Below, one piece after another: positions 31,506 through 40,000 of a stretch of DNA of 64,000 nt. The DNA is taken from assembly GCF_001618425.1 (NCBI RefSeq), contig NZ_BDCU01000008.1, positions 186,001 through 250,000 of the forward strand, in the 5' to 3' direction. Below the pieces are notes generated by a model. It worked only from the letters and a program-made list of their open reading frames with translations, made no database searches and had not been told where the DNA came from. The first letter of the stretch is position 1. The number at the start of each line of letters is the position of its first letter. Position numbers and translations under genes: made by a program. The DNA is from Nocardia fusca NBRC 14340. GTDB lineage: Bacteria; Actinomycetota; Actinomycetes; Mycobacteriales; Mycobacteriaceae.

Positions 31506-32759
31506 ATGTCCTCCGAAACTGAGCCCACCAGCCGGCGCGGCCCTCGCGGCGCCCAATCGTTGCGCTCGCGTGCCGCCCGTCCGGGCCGCGGTCGCAGGAC
31601 CGATGCCGCGCGTCCGCGGCCCGACGGACCGGCAGCGCCGGAGTCCCCGAGCCGGAGCGCGGCCGGGCAGCGCCGGAACCGGCCCCGCGCCGGTGCGCCG
31701 GGCAGTTCCCGCCGGACCGGCGGGAAACCGCGGCGGGTACCGGCGCCCAGGTTGCGCTGGGGCCTGCTCGCGGTCGCCGTGGGCGCGGTGGTCGCGGCCC
31801 TGGGCACCATGCTGATCAGTGGATTCGACAACGATTCCAATCTGCAGGCCCGCAGCCCGGGCGGCTCGGTGGCCAAGGCCGAGAAGGTGTTCGCCTCCGT
31901 CGGCACCGGCGACTGTCTCACCTGGACCAAACCCGACCACTCCGATCTGGTCGAACTCGATTGCGCCGACGACCATCTCTTCGAGGTCACCGACACCATC
32001 GACCTCGGCGTCTACCCGGGATCCGAATTCGGGCCCGAAGCGCCGTGGCCGGATTCCCTGCGCCTCACCGAACTCCGCGAGGAACACTGCGTGCCCGCCG
32101 CCCAGCGGTATCTGAACGGCCGGCTCGATCCGCGCGGCCGCTACGCCGTCGGGTTGATGTATCCGAGCAACGACGGCTGGATCAACTCCGGCGACCGTAT
32201 CCTGCGCTGCGGGCTGCAGGTCCCGGGTCTCAGCGGCAATCCGATCGCCACCACGGGCCGGGTGTCCGACGGCGACCAGTCGAAGGTCTACGAACCCGGC
32301 GTCTGCCTGGGTATCAGCCAGAATCTCCCGACCGATCCGATCGACTGCAGTCAGGAACATGCGGTCGAGATCGCGGCCACCGTGGATCTGTCCCAGCGCT
32401 TCCCGGGCGGGCCACCGGCCAAGGAGGACCAGGATCGGTACCTGGAAGAGGAATGCGGCCGGCTCACCAACGACTATCTCGGCGGCCCCCATGTGCTGCG
32501 GGACAAGACGCTCACGGTGTTCTTCGACTTCATCGATGTGCGCAGCTGGCTGGCGGGTAGCCGTAAACTCGACTGCATGATCGGAAAGGGCGCCGACCAG
32601 GAGGGTTTCGCGCCGATCGTGGGTCCGGCACGGGGCCGGTTGCTCATCAACGGCCAGGAACCCGTGCCGCCACCCAACTCCGGACGTTCGACGCCCAAGC
32701 CGCTGCCCGGCGCCGCACCGCTGCCCCCGCAGCCGGAACCGCGTCCCGCGCCCCGGTAG
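31506..32759 (+). CDS. membrane-anchored septum-formation-domain protein
   Basis: A 417-residue protein, counterpart of Rv3835. A long Arg/Ala/Pro-rich cytoplasmic N-terminus (1-75) leads to one transmembrane helix (about 79-102, [20 protein letters not shown]). The extracytoplasmic part holds two related Cys-containing Septum_form-type regions (VGTGDCLTW...[11 protein letters not shown] and [10 protein letters not shown]...[11 protein letters not shown]). The tail is Pro-rich. The domain name comes from distant family members linked to cell division; the molecular role is unknown. Divergent from serS. The following metallopeptidase starts 15 bp downstream and is probably in the same operon. 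Confidence 0.85.
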   Translation: MSSETEPTSRRGPRGAQSLRSRAARPGRGRRTDAARPRPDGPAAPESPSRSAAGQRRNRPRAGAPGSSRRTGGKPRRVPAPRLRWGLLAVAVGAVVAALGTMLISGFDNDSNLQARSPGGSVAKAEKVFASVGTGDCLTWTKPDHSDLVELDCADDHLFEVTDTIDLGVYPGSEFGPEAPWPDSLRLTELREEHCVPAAQRYLNGRLDPRGRYAVGLMYPSNDGWINSGDRILRCGLQVPGLSGNPIATTGRVSDGDQSKVYEPGVCLGISQNLPTDPIDCSQEHAVEIAATVDLSQRFPGGPPAKEDQDRYLEEECGRLTNDYLGGPHVLRDKTLTVFFDFIDVRSWLAGSRKLDCMIGKGADQEGFAPIVGPARGRLLINGQEPVPPPNSGRSTPKPLPGAAPLPPQPEPRPAPR

Positions 32760-32774
32760 CCGGAAGCACCGACG

Positions 32775-33125
32775 ATGCCGGTCCGCATGTCCGAGGCACG
32801 ATTCGAGGAACTGGTAGGCGATGCGCTGGACCAGATCCCGGCCGAGCTGACCCGCGCCATCGACAATGTGGTGATCCTGATCGAACCGCGCAATCCCGAC
32901 GACCCGCATCTGCTGGGCCTCTACCACGGGATCGCACTCACCGAACGCGACAGCCACTACGGCGGCTCGCTGCCCGATACCGTCACCATCTACCGGGACG
33001 CCCTGCTGGACGTGTGCGCGGACGAGTCCGAGGTGATCGAGGAAGTACGGATCACCGTGATCCACGAAATCGCACACTATTTCGGGATTGACGAAGACCG
33101 TCTCCATCAGCTGGGATGGGGTTAA
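32775..33125 (+). CDS. small zincin-like metallopeptidase (DUF1025 type)
   Basis: A 116-residue protein, counterpart of Rv3836. It matches the compact minigluzincin-like family with the C-terminal motif [20 protein letters not shown], in which HExxH plus a downstream acidic residue form the zinc site. No signal peptide is seen, so it should be cytoplasmic. The peptide substrate is unknown. ATG at 32775, 15 bp after the preceding gene, suggests one operon. The PE-like gene starts 172 bp further on. Confidence 0.88.
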   Translation: MPVRMSEARFEELVGDALDQIPAELTRAIDNVVILIEPRNPDDPHLLGLYHGIALTERDSHYGGSLPDTVTIYRDALLDVCADESEVIEEVRITVIHEIAHYFGIDEDRLHQLGWG

Positions 33126-33297
33126 GCTCAGTCTGGTCCACGCAACAAGCCGGCAGGGGATGCACGGGCGGGGGCTGGACCGACGGAGAAAGTTTCGGAA
33201 TCGATGGAACCGCCAGCGGGGGTATCGCGTCCGATCTACTCGTAGGGGGAATTCTCGTGGTTCCGCCCAAGAGCCGCCACCAGAAGGAGTCGAGGAC

Positions 33298-33630
33298 ATG
33301 ATTGGCAACGTCGACGTCACACCGGAGCTCATCCTCGCCGCCGCGGTCGAGCTGGATCTGCTCGCCGACAGGCTGGCCGGGGTGGCCGCGGCCACCGTAC
33401 CGGCCACCTATGTCGTGCCGTCCGGCGCGGACGAGGCCTCGATCCACGGTGCGATGCATATGAACAAGGCCGCCGCCACCCATCAGACCTCGCTCGCCCA
33501 GGCCGTCCTCGAACTGCACCATACGGCCGCGATCCTGCGCACCCAGCTGGCCCAGTACCTGGTCCAGGACGCGGCCTCGGCGGGTGTGCTGGCGCTGACC
33601 GGGGCGCCGTTCGGGTCGATCGCGGTCTAG
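33298..33630 (+). CDS. PE-like protein (putative type VII secretion substrate)
   Basis: A 110-residue all-helical protein without signal peptide. It resembles the mycobacterial PE domain in length and pattern: [20 protein letters not shown], then [15 protein letters not shown] and a second long helix ending [15 protein letters not shown] proteins pair with PPE proteins and leave the cell through ESX systems with EspG as chaperone. The next two genes are PPE-like and EspG-like, which supports the call. AGAAGGAG lies 8 nt before the ATG. The YxxxD/E secretion signal is not conspicuous; YLVQD near the C-terminus is a candidate. Confidence 0.75.
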   Translation: MIGNVDVTPELILAAAVELDLLADRLAGVAAATVPATYVVPSGADEASIHGAMHMNKAAATHQTSLAQAVLELHHTAAILRTQLAQYLVQDAASAGVLALTGAPFGSIAV

Positions 33631-33792
33631 TGGTGCTGCCGGGCGGAGCCCGTCCGCGGCCATCGGCGGAGCGGATGCGGCGGTACGGCCGGCCCACCCG
33701 AAGGCATGGATCGAGGAGCAGAGCACGGTGACCACGCATATGCGGCGAGACCGCCGATTCACCATCGATAGTTCACAAGGGGAGAAACAAGC

Positions 33793-34959
33793 ATGACCGC
33801 AGGTATCACCGGGGTGTTCTGGCTGCCCAGACTCGCCGAGGGGAATTCGATCGCGCTGAACGCGGGCTCGCACGCCATTCCGATGAGCGCGGCCGCCGGA
33901 GCATGGGGTGGGCTCACCGGTGCGTGGGTCGATGCCACCGCCACCGTCGTCCGGGTCATGGCCGAGCTCGGCGTGGGTATGCAGAGCATCAACGGTATCG
34001 GTGCCCTGGCCCGGCTCGTCGGCTTCACCGGATGGGCCGAGCAGCAGGGCGCGATGGCGGCGACCCTCGGCACCAAGGCCGCCTCGCAGGCCACCGCCTA
34101 CACCGTCGCCTCGATCGCCATGCCGAGCCTGCCCGAGATCGCCGCGGTCAATGCCGCTCGCGTAGCGGCACATTCCACCGGCGGCGTCCTGAACGGCACC
34201 TCCGAGGTGGCCGAGGCCGCCAAGGCCGCGCTGGATCTGCGGGCCGCGCTCACCATGGAGACCTACGAGGCGGCCATCACCGCCACCGTGCTCACCCCCG
34301 GTGAGTTCTTCAATCCGCCGCCGATCGCCAACGGCGCCGGTCAGGTCGATTCCTCCTCCGCCGAGGAGGCCATGAAGGAGGCCAACGGCGACCCGGTGAA
34401 GATGTTGGCCGCCGCCGGCAGCGCGCTGGCACAGAATCCCGGATTGGCCAGTGCGGCAACGCAGGCGGCGCATGTCGCCGGCTCGGTGGCGAGCACCGGT
34501 GCCACCACGGTCGGCAATCTGGGGGCCAACGCGCTCGTCGCGGCCACCACCTCCGCACCGGCTCCGGCTGCCGTGGCACCGCTGGCCCCCTCGATGGTCA
34601 CCGGCGCCGTAGCGGCCACCGCCGCGGCGGCCACCCGGGCCGGCGGTATGCCCGGTGGTTCGGCACTCGGCCTGAACAACGGTGGCCTGAAGGTGCCCGA
34701 GGGGTGGGGCGCCCCGGCGGCGAATGCCACGGCCCCGGCCACGGAGACCGTCGCGGTCGCGCGCGGCGAGGCCGCACCGGTGCGCCCGGCCGGCACCGGC
34801 TCGTCCACCAGTCCGCTGCTGGGCAATTCGCGCGGCACGGCCGGCGAGGACGAGCAGGAACACGACGGCGCCGAATACCTGCGCGGTGATCACTTCACCG
34901 ACGGTCGCTACATCGCGGACGGCGTGATCGGCGCCGAACCGCCACGAGCGGACAAGTGA
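33793..34959 (+). CDS. PPE-family protein
   Basis: A 388-residue protein. Residues 1-180 form a PPE-like helical domain: VFWLPRLAEGNSIALNAGSH, an AAAGAWGGLTGAW turn, GFTGWAEQQGAMAATLGTKA, PSLPEIAAVNAARVAAH, and the late motif ALTMETYEAAITATV. The rest is Ala/Pro/Thr/Gly-rich and low complexity, ending in an acidic segment. PPE proteins dimerise with PE proteins and are bound at the tip by EspG. GGGGAG precedes the ATG. Its stop overlaps the start of the EspG-like gene (GTGA), so the chaperone is translationally coupled to it. Confidence 0.82.
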   Translation: MTAGITGVFWLPRLAEGNSIALNAGSHAIPMSAAAGAWGGLTGAWVDATATVVRVMAELGVGMQSINGIGALARLVGFTGWAEQQGAMAATLGTKAASQATAYTVASIAMPSLPEIAAVNAARVAAHSTGGVLNGTSEVAEAAKAALDLRAALTMETYEAAITATVLTPGEFFNPPPIANGAGQVDSSSAEEAMKEANGDPVKMLAAAGSALAQNPGLASAATQAAHVAGSVASTGATTVGNLGANALVAATTSAPAPAAVAPLAPSMVTGAVAATAAAATRAGGMPGGSALGLNNGGLKVPEGWGAPAANATAPATETVAVARGEAAPVRPAGTGSSTSPLLGNSRGTAGEDEQEHDGAEYLRGDHFTDGRYIADGVIGAEPPRADK

Positions 34960-35786
34960 CAGTGCTCGGAGCAGGGCGCGGACCGTCGACACTGGCGGCG
35001 GTCACGCTGTCCCTCGACGAAATGCAGTACCTCCTGGAGGCACTGGAAATCGACGAGGTACCCGTCGTGCTCGACGCACGGGGTCGCTACGACAACCAGG
35101 TCGACCACGACGCCGCGATGGACGCCGCGGCCCGGTCGCTCACCGACCGGGACCTGTTGGACGGTGAACGAATTCATCCGGAACTCGCGGAACGCCTCCG
35201 CGGCCTGTACCGGCCGCACTGGGTGGTCGCGTTGCGCCTGATCGTCGCGGGGCAGGTGAGCCGGATGTGTCTGGCGAAGGGCGACGACCTGGTGGCTGTC
35301 GCCCTGCGCGGCCCGCAGACCTATGTGATCGACGAGGCGACCGAGGATCTGCCCGGCCCGCTCATCATGGCGCTCGGCCCGGCCGAGGCACTGGAACTCA
35401 CCGGGATGAACGCCCCGACCGAACAACTCGTGCCCATCTTCGACGACGCGGGAGATCCGACGGCTACCGCGGCCCGGCTTTCGGAAGTCGGCAATCCCCC
35501 GCGGGACGCGCAGGTGATCGCCTCGGCGATGGCGCACTGCGACTCACACGCGGAGATCGTCGGTGTGGTGTACGGCGACGCGAGCCGCGATATCGCGGAA
35601 AACCATATCGCCGTGTTCAATACCCGGGCGGGCCGGTTCATCGCGACGGCCAGCCTGGCCGACGACGGCACCAAATGGACCTCGTTCAGCAGTGGCACCG
35701 ATGCCCGGCTCCGGATCGCACTCCAGGATCTGATCAACTCGCTGCCCGAACGCGCCGAGTTCCCCCGGAGCCCGAAACTCGCCTGA
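34956..35786 (+). CDS. EspG-family type VII secretion chaperone
   Basis: A 276-residue cytoplasmic protein. The EspG pattern is visible: LSLDEMQYLLEALEIDEVPV at the N-terminus, DRDLLDGERIHPELAERLR, a central sheet (WVVALRLIVAGQVSRMCLA) and C-terminal LRIALQDLINSLPE. EspG proteins bind the hh motif of PPE partners and keep PE/PPE dimers soluble. The GTG at 34956 overlaps the PPE stop by 4 nt. No ESX core gene (EccB-E, MycP, Esx) lies in the window, so this PE/PPE/EspG set would need machinery encoded elsewhere. The stop codon is 7 bp from the convergent gene. Confidence 0.8.
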   Translation: MTVLGAGRGPSTLAAVTLSLDEMQYLLEALEIDEVPVVLDARGRYDNQVDHDAAMDAAARSLTDRDLLDGERIHPELAERLRGLYRPHWVVALRLIVAGQVSRMCLAKGDDLVAVALRGPQTYVIDEATEDLPGPLIMALGPAEALELTGMNAPTEQLVPIFDDAGDPTATAARLSEVGNPPRDAQVIASAMAHCDSHAEIVGVVYGDASRDIAENHIAVFNTRAGRFIATASLADDGTKWTSFSSGTDARLRIALQDLINSLPERAEFPRSPKLA

Positions 35787-35797
35787 GGCGGCCTCAG
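35783..35797. terminator. short hairpin containing both converging stop codons
   Basis: CTGAGG-CGG-CCTCAG. The left arm holds the TGA of espG and the right arm the TCA (TGA on minus) of the mutase-like gene. The 6-bp stem is weak as a terminator, but no other candidate lies in the 7-bp gap. Confidence 0.35.
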
Positions 35798-36456
35798 CCC
35801 ATCGGGTCGTCGGCGCCGGCTTCCGCCTTCACCCCGAACGGCGGAGTGAAACGCCCCCAGCGGACGCATTCCCAGCCGCCGTCCGGGCGCGGGACGAGTT
35901 CGATCGTCTCGGTGTTGTCCAGGTGGTTGTTGGTGGTGAACGGTGGCGCCACCCCGGCGAGAAACCTGCCGACCAATCGCATGGCGGCGCCGTGGGTGAC
36001 GACCAGAACGTCGCCGCTGTCGCTACCGTCGAGGAACTCGGTCCGCAGCTCGGTCACCGCCGGAACGAAGCGGTCCAGCACCTCCTGCGCGGTTTCGCCG
36101 CCGTCGATGCGCTCGTCCAGCCGGCCCTCGTGCCACAACCGGTACACAGCCTGGAACCGGTCGTGGGCCTCCTTGGTGTTCAGCCCGTCCAGCGCACCCA
36201 GCTGCACCTCGTGTACGCCGTCGCGCTCTGTCGCGGTCACGCCGGTAGCAGCCTCTATATAGCCGGCCGTCTGGCGGGCGCGCAGGGCCCGGGAGTGGAA
36301 CAGCGCACGCGGCGGGACGGTCAGCGCCGAACCGAACGCCTTGGCCTGCGCCACGCCGCGTTCGGTCAGCGGGAGGCCGGGAAGTTTGGTGTCCAGGATC
36401 TTGGCGACATTGCCTTCGGTCTCCCCGTGTCGTACCAAGATCAGTTTCGCGCTCAG
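35794..36456 (-). CDS. histidine phosphatase (phosphoglycerate mutase-like)
   Basis: A 220-residue protein, counterpart of Rv3837c. The phosphohistidine motif is LVRHGETEGN (His10), with FHSRALRARQTAGYI, GETAQEVLDRF and VVTHGAAMRLV completing the active site. The substrate of this branch is not predictable; it is more likely a phosphatase than a glycolytic mutase. No ATG or GTG fits the 5' end. A strong GGAGG (36464-36468) sits 7 nt before CTG 36456, which restores the conserved beta-strand before the catalytic His; ATT 36459 is 4 nt from it. CTG is therefore proposed as start. Confidence 0.85.
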   Translation of the reverse strand: MSAKLILVRHGETEGNVAKILDTKLPGLPLTERGVAQAKAFGSALTVPPRALFHSRALRARQTAGYIEAATGVTATERDGVHEVQLGALDGLNTKEAHDRFQAVYRLWHEGRLDERIDGGETAQEVLDRFVPAVTELRTEFLDGSDSGDVLVVTHGAAMRLVGRFLAGVAPPFTTNNHLDNTETIELVPRPDGGWECVRWGRFTPPFGVKAEAGADDPMG

Positions 36457-36481
36457 AATGCTTCCTCCTTCGAAGCTGTTA

Positions 36482-36589
36482 CATGTGGTCCGCGGAGGCC
36501 GTAGCGAAGGCCGAGGTACCGCGTCACAGCGCCTCCTCGAAACCGCTGCATGCGGTCCGCGCAGGCCGTAGCGAAGGCGGAGGTATCGC
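36482..36589 (-). repeat. dispersed intergenic repeat, copies B and C in tandem
   Basis: Two 41-nt units (36482-36522 and 36549-36589) that differ at 4 positions, spaced 67 bp apart, between pheA and the mutase-like gene. Their minus-strand sequence contains the 32-nt element also found at 11258-11289 in plus orientation. Each holds repeated CCTCCGC-like words around TTCGCTACGG. Confidence 0.65.
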
Positions 36590-36598
36590 AGTACCGCA

Positions 36599-37516
36599 TC
36601 ACAGGTCGGCCACCCCCTTGCGTAGCTGTGTCAACCAGATCGCGGCGTCCTCGTCCGACGGCGGCGGGGTGCCGGTCGCCGAGGTGGCCGGCCAGGATCC
36701 GAGGAACCGGATACGCGCGGTGCGGTGCAGCGCCTTGAGCGCCTCGGCCACCGCGGCGTCTTCGATATGGCCGACACAGTCCAGATAGAAGCGGTAGGTG
36801 CCCATACCGGTACGGGTGGGCCGGGATTCGATCCGGGTGAGGTCGACGCCGCGGGTCGCGAATTCGGCGAAAGCGCGCATCAGCGAGCCGGGCATATTCG
36901 GCAGTTCCTCGAGCACGATGGACGTCCGGTCGGCGCCGGTGGGGGCCGGCGCCACCCGCGGAGCGGTGACCAGGACGAACCGGGTGACCGCCTGCTCGTG
37001 GTCGGCGACGCCGGCTGCCAGCGCGATCAGTCCGAGCCGCTCCCCGGCGAGCATGGTGGAGACGCCGGCGTCGGCCAGCCCGGCCCGCACATCTTCGGCG
37101 GCGGCGGCATTCGAGCTCGAGGTGTGCAACGCCACCTCTCCCCAGGTGTGCTGGACCCACTGCCTGACCTGAGCGAGCGCGACCGGATACGCGGCCAGCG
37201 TACGCACCGCGCCGATCTCGGTACCCGGACGCGCGACGATGGTGAACGTCACCTCCAGTTCGACCTCGGCGATGATCTGCAGCCGGGGGCCGATCGCCAG
37301 CGAATCGAGGGTCGCCGAGATGGAGCCTTCGACCGAGCTCTCGATCGGCACCACCGCCGCGGTCACTTCGCCTGCCCGGACCAGGTCCAGGGCGGCGGAC
37401 TGGCTGGGCGCGGCGATCCGCTCGACCGGCCCGTCGAAGGACCCCGAGCTCTCGAATTCGGCGAGGGCCATCTCGGTGAAAGTTCCGGACGGACCGAAAT
37501 ACGCGATACGCGGCAC
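36599..37516 (-). CDS. pheA: prephenate dehydratase
   Basis: A 305-residue enzyme converting prephenate to phenylpyruvate in phenylalanine synthesis. The PDT domain (1-185) has IAYFGPSGTFTEMAL, VVPIESSVEGSISATLD, and the catalytic TRF motif in QAVTRFVLV. A C-terminal ACT domain (about 200-280) contains MPGSLMRAFAEFATRGVDLT and ESRPTRTGMGTYRFYLD, the usual phenylalanine-binding feedback site. The start is GTG at 37516, the position at which the family begins (VPRIAYFGP). The gene order with the mutase-like gene follows Rv3838c-Rv3837c. Confidence 0.95.
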   Translation of the reverse strand: MPRIAYFGPSGTFTEMALAEFESSGSFDGPVERIAAPSQSAALDLVRAGEVTAAVVPIESSVEGSISATLDSLAIGPRLQIIAEVELEVTFTIVARPGTEIGAVRTLAAYPVALAQVRQWVQHTWGEVALHTSSSNAAAAEDVRAGLADAGVSTMLAGERLGLIALAAGVADHEQAVTRFVLVTAPRVAPAPTGADRTSIVLEELPNMPGSLMRAFAEFATRGVDLTRIESRPTRTGMGTYRFYLDCVGHIEDAAVAEALKALHRTARIRFLGSWPATSATGTPPPSDEDAAIWLTQLRKGVADL

Positions 37517-37700
37517 GTCTACGAGACTACTGGTGCGTGCGCCGGGCCCGCCGACCACGGGATCCGGACGATCGCGCGAGCACGAACGGGTCCGGGCCGT
37601 TGACGCGGGCACCGCCGGACCGGCTCACTACCGACGGCCCCTCGGAGCCGGGTTCGAGCGCGTGCCCGAGATAACCGGCCCTCGCCTCCGGGACGTCCGG

Positions 37701-38114
37701 TCAGCTCAGCGCGGCCCGCAGCGCCTGCTCCATTTCGGCGGGCTCATCGCTCTCGATCCCGAGCAGCACCTCGCGGACCGCGTCGACCGCGCCACCGGAG
37801 AGGCCGGACAGGAAGGCGGTATCCGGGCTGCGCAGGGCGGTGCGGATATCGTCGCCGCACAGCGCGGCGGCGGTGGCGGCGAGGATGGCGAGCGCGCGGG
37901 TGGCGGTATCGCCGCGCGCCGCGAAGCCGTCCGGGCTGTGCGCGACCTCGGCCAGCAGGTCGGCGACTCCTTCGTCGGAGAGGCTTGGCTCGACCATCCG
38001 CACCCCGGCGAACGTTCCGGTCGGGACCACCAGGCCGTCGACAAGTCCGCGTTCGGTCGTGCGCTTCGGGACGGTCAGTTCGACGAGTACCGGCTGCGAT
38101 TCACCAGCTACCAC
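37701..38114 (-). CDS. conserved-looking protein of unknown function
   Basis: A 137-residue soluble protein taken from GTG 38114. Visible sequence includes SQPVLVELTVPKRTTERGL, VVPTGTFAGVRMVEPSLSDE and a C-terminal helical part ending EMEQALRAALS. No motif known to me is present. No Shine-Dalgarno precedes the GTG; TACGAT lies 6 nt before it, so the message may be leaderless. It is divergent from the iron-regulated DUF2470 gene, and its promoter region adjoins the IdeR box. About 185 bp separate its end from the pheA start. Confidence 0.6.
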   Translation of the reverse strand: MVAGESQPVLVELTVPKRTTERGLVDGLVVPTGTFAGVRMVEPSLSDEGVADLLAEVAHSPDGFAARGDTATRALAILAATAAALCGDDIRTALRSPDTAFLSGLSGGAVDAVREVLLGIESDEPAEMEQALRAALS

Positions 38115-38240
38115 ACCGAGATCGTATGCCCGCGACGTCCGCGGCCGCGCCGCGCATACCCCCGAGCAGGGACGGCGGGTCGCCCACGCCGGTGCCGGCG
38201 CCGGCACCATCGATGCCCTTGCGCCACACCCGACTTTAAC

Positions 38241-38259
38241 TTAGCTTAGGTTTACCTAA
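38241..38259 (+). promoter_or_regulatory. IdeR/DmdR iron box
   Basis: TTAGCTTAGGTTTACCTAA matches 16 of 19 positions of the IdeR consensus TTAGGTTAGGCTAACCTAA. It lies 43 nt upstream of the proposed ATG of the DUF2470 gene, a position suited to repression when iron is plentiful. Confidence 0.88.
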
Positions 38260-38302
38260 ATCCGAGCTTGTGAAGTCGGGCACGCCCGCAATGGAGGTAC
38301 CG

Positions 38303-39067
38303 ATGGCGCCGACCGCCGCCGCACCCGCCCCGTCCACCGCCGAACGTGTCCGCAGCGCCTGCGTGCATGCCGAACAGGCAGTGCTCGCCCTCCCCGGCGC
38401 GGACCCGACCCCGGTATCGGTGCATTTCCTGCGCCAGTGCGGCGATGTGGTGATCGCGGTACCCAACGACAGCGCGGCCGTATACGCGGCGGGCACCGCC
38501 ATCACCGGCGCACCCGCCGTCCTCGAACTCACCGATCACGCGCCACTCCCCCTGCGCGAACCGGTCCGGGCCCTGGTCTGGTTACGCGGCTGGATCCGCG
38601 GGGTACCGGCCCGCGCCCAGCGGACCCTGGTCAGCGCCGTCGCCGAGGAACACCCGCACCCCGGCCTGCTCGATATCGGCCACACCGCCACCCTGCTGCG
38701 CCTGGTACTGAGCTCGGCCGTGGTGGCGGACTCCTCCGGCGCCGAATCCGTCTGTGTGGACGAATTGCGGCTGGCCGCCCCCGACCCCTTCTGCGGAATG
38801 GAATCGGCCTGGCTCCAGCACCTCGACGCCGACCACGCCGACGTGGTCGCCCAGCTGGCCCGGCACCTACCGGCGAAACTCCGCCACGGCCGCATCCATC
38901 CCCTGGCCATCGACCGCTACGGCCTCACCCTGCGCATCGAAGGTATCGACGGCGACCACGATTTCCGCCTCCCCTTCGCGGCCCCGGCCGAAGACATCGA
39001 AGCCCTGGGGCGCGCCGTTCGCACCCTGGCCGGCTGCCCCTTCCTCAACGGCCTGCGCCGCGGCTGA
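38303..39067 (+). CDS. DUF2470 protein, iron-regulated
   Basis: A 254-residue protein. The C-terminal 80 residues fit DUF2470, the domain next to haem-binding split-barrel modules in HugZ-like proteins: WLQHLDADHADVVAQLARHL and GLTLRIEGIDGDHDFRLPF. The N-terminal part (VRSACVHAEQAVLALPGAD and LVWLRGWIRGV) could form the split barrel. ATG 38303 was chosen because GGAGG lies 5 nt before it; GTG 38270 and ATG 38291 are weaker. An IdeR box overlaps the promoter. By position it corresponds to Rv3839, listed in the published IdeR regulon. A role in haem or iron handling is inferred. Confidence 0.82.
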   Translation: MAPTAAAPAPSTAERVRSACVHAEQAVLALPGADPTPVSVHFLRQCGDVVIAVPNDSAAVYAAGTAITGAPAVLELTDHAPLPLREPVRALVWLRGWIRGVPARAQRTLVSAVAEEHPHPGLLDIGHTATLLRLVLSSAVVADSSGAESVCVDELRLAAPDPFCGMESAWLQHLDADHADVVAQLARHLPAKLRHGRIHPLAIDRYGLTLRIEGIDGDHDFRLPFAAPAEDIEALGRAVRTLAGCPFLNGLRRG

Positions 39068-39124
39068 CCCGATCGGCGCCGCCTGCGGCGCGGTGACCGG
39101 GCCCTCGGGACGTAGATTTTGGGT

Positions 39125-39901
39125 ATGCGTGAGAGCAGCCCGGTCGACGACCGGACCGGGGAGCAGCGGGGGATTCGGCTCGAGATCCTGGTCGTCCTCG
39201 GTGTGACCTTCGGGCTCAGCGGCATGAACGCGGCGCTGTCACTGCTGGAGAGCGCGCTCGCGCCGGGTGGGATCGGCGAGCAGACGGTCGCGCTGAACTC
39301 GTCGCGGGCCACCCGGTCCTTCATCGATCTGCTCTTCCAGCTGCTCGGGGTGCTGCGTTTGGCGGCGTGGGCGGGACTGGCGCTCTACCTGCTGTGGCGT
39401 AGCGGTATCGGTCCGCGGGCGATCGGGCTCGCGCGCGCCCGTTTCCGGCCGGACGGGCTGTACGGCCTGGCGCTCGCCGCCGTCATCGGGCTGCCGGGTC
39501 TGGGGTTGTACCTGATCGCGCAGACGCTCGGCGTGAATGTGACGATCGTGCCCGACGCGTTGAGCGACCACTGGTGGCGCATTCCCGCCCTCGTGTTCTC
39601 GGCCTGCGCGAATTCGGCGGCCGAGGAGATCGTGGTGGTGGCCTTTCTGCTGACCCGGCTGCGCGCACTGGGCTGGTCGGACAATTCGGCGCTGGCCGCG
39701 TCCGCGCTGCTGCGTGGGAGCTATCACCTGTACCAAGGGTTGGGCGGCGGGCTCGGCAATGTGGTGATGGGGGTCATCTTCGGCCGGTTCTGGCAGCGCA
39801 CCGGCCGGTTGTGGCCGCTGATCATCGCGCACGCCGTGATCGACATCGTGGCCTATGTCGGATATGGGTTGCTGCACGGCCAGGTGTTCTGGCTGCCCTG
39901 A
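39125..39901 (+). CDS. CPBP-family intramembrane metalloprotease
   Basis: A 258-residue membrane protein with about seven hydrophobic segments. The CPBP/Abi motifs are SAAEEIVVVAFLLTRLRAL (motif 1, Glu-Glu), LLRGSYHLYQG (motif 2 His) and LIIAHAVIDI (motif 3 His). Family members include CAAX prenyl proteases and bacteriocin self-immunity proteins; the substrate here is unknown. ATG at 39125 lacks a Shine-Dalgarno but has TAGATT ending 7 nt before it, fitting a leaderless promoter. It stands alone between the DUF2470 and LCP genes. Confidence 0.87.
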   Translation: MRESSPVDDRTGEQRGIRLEILVVLGVTFGLSGMNAALSLLESALAPGGIGEQTVALNSSRATRSFIDLLFQLLGVLRLAAWAGLALYLLWRSGIGPRAIGLARARFRPDGLYGLALAAVIGLPGLGLYLIAQTLGVNVTIVPDALSDHWWRIPALVFSACANSAAEEIVVVAFLLTRLRALGWSDNSALAASALLRGSYHLYQGLGGGLGNVVMGVIFGRFWQRTGRLWPLIIAHAVIDIVAYVGYGLLHGQVFWLP

Positions 39902-40000
39902 CGGGGTAAGCCGCCTATACCGGCGCAGCGCGTTCACCTGCGGGTCGAACGGATGCCACCGGCGCTAACAGAACAGGCCCCGATCGATAAGTAGAGTTCG

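Noticed and set aside
31359..33407. Upstream extension of the serS reading frame by about 680 codons
   Set aside because: SerRS begins at the canonical [10 protein letters not shown] (31358); the extension is antisense to the septum-formation-domain and metallopeptidase genes.
36472..36738. Small plus-strand ORFs with repeated VRxGRSEG peptides
   Set aside because: They are translations of the tandem intergenic repeat and of the pheA antisense strand; no ribosome-binding site or family.
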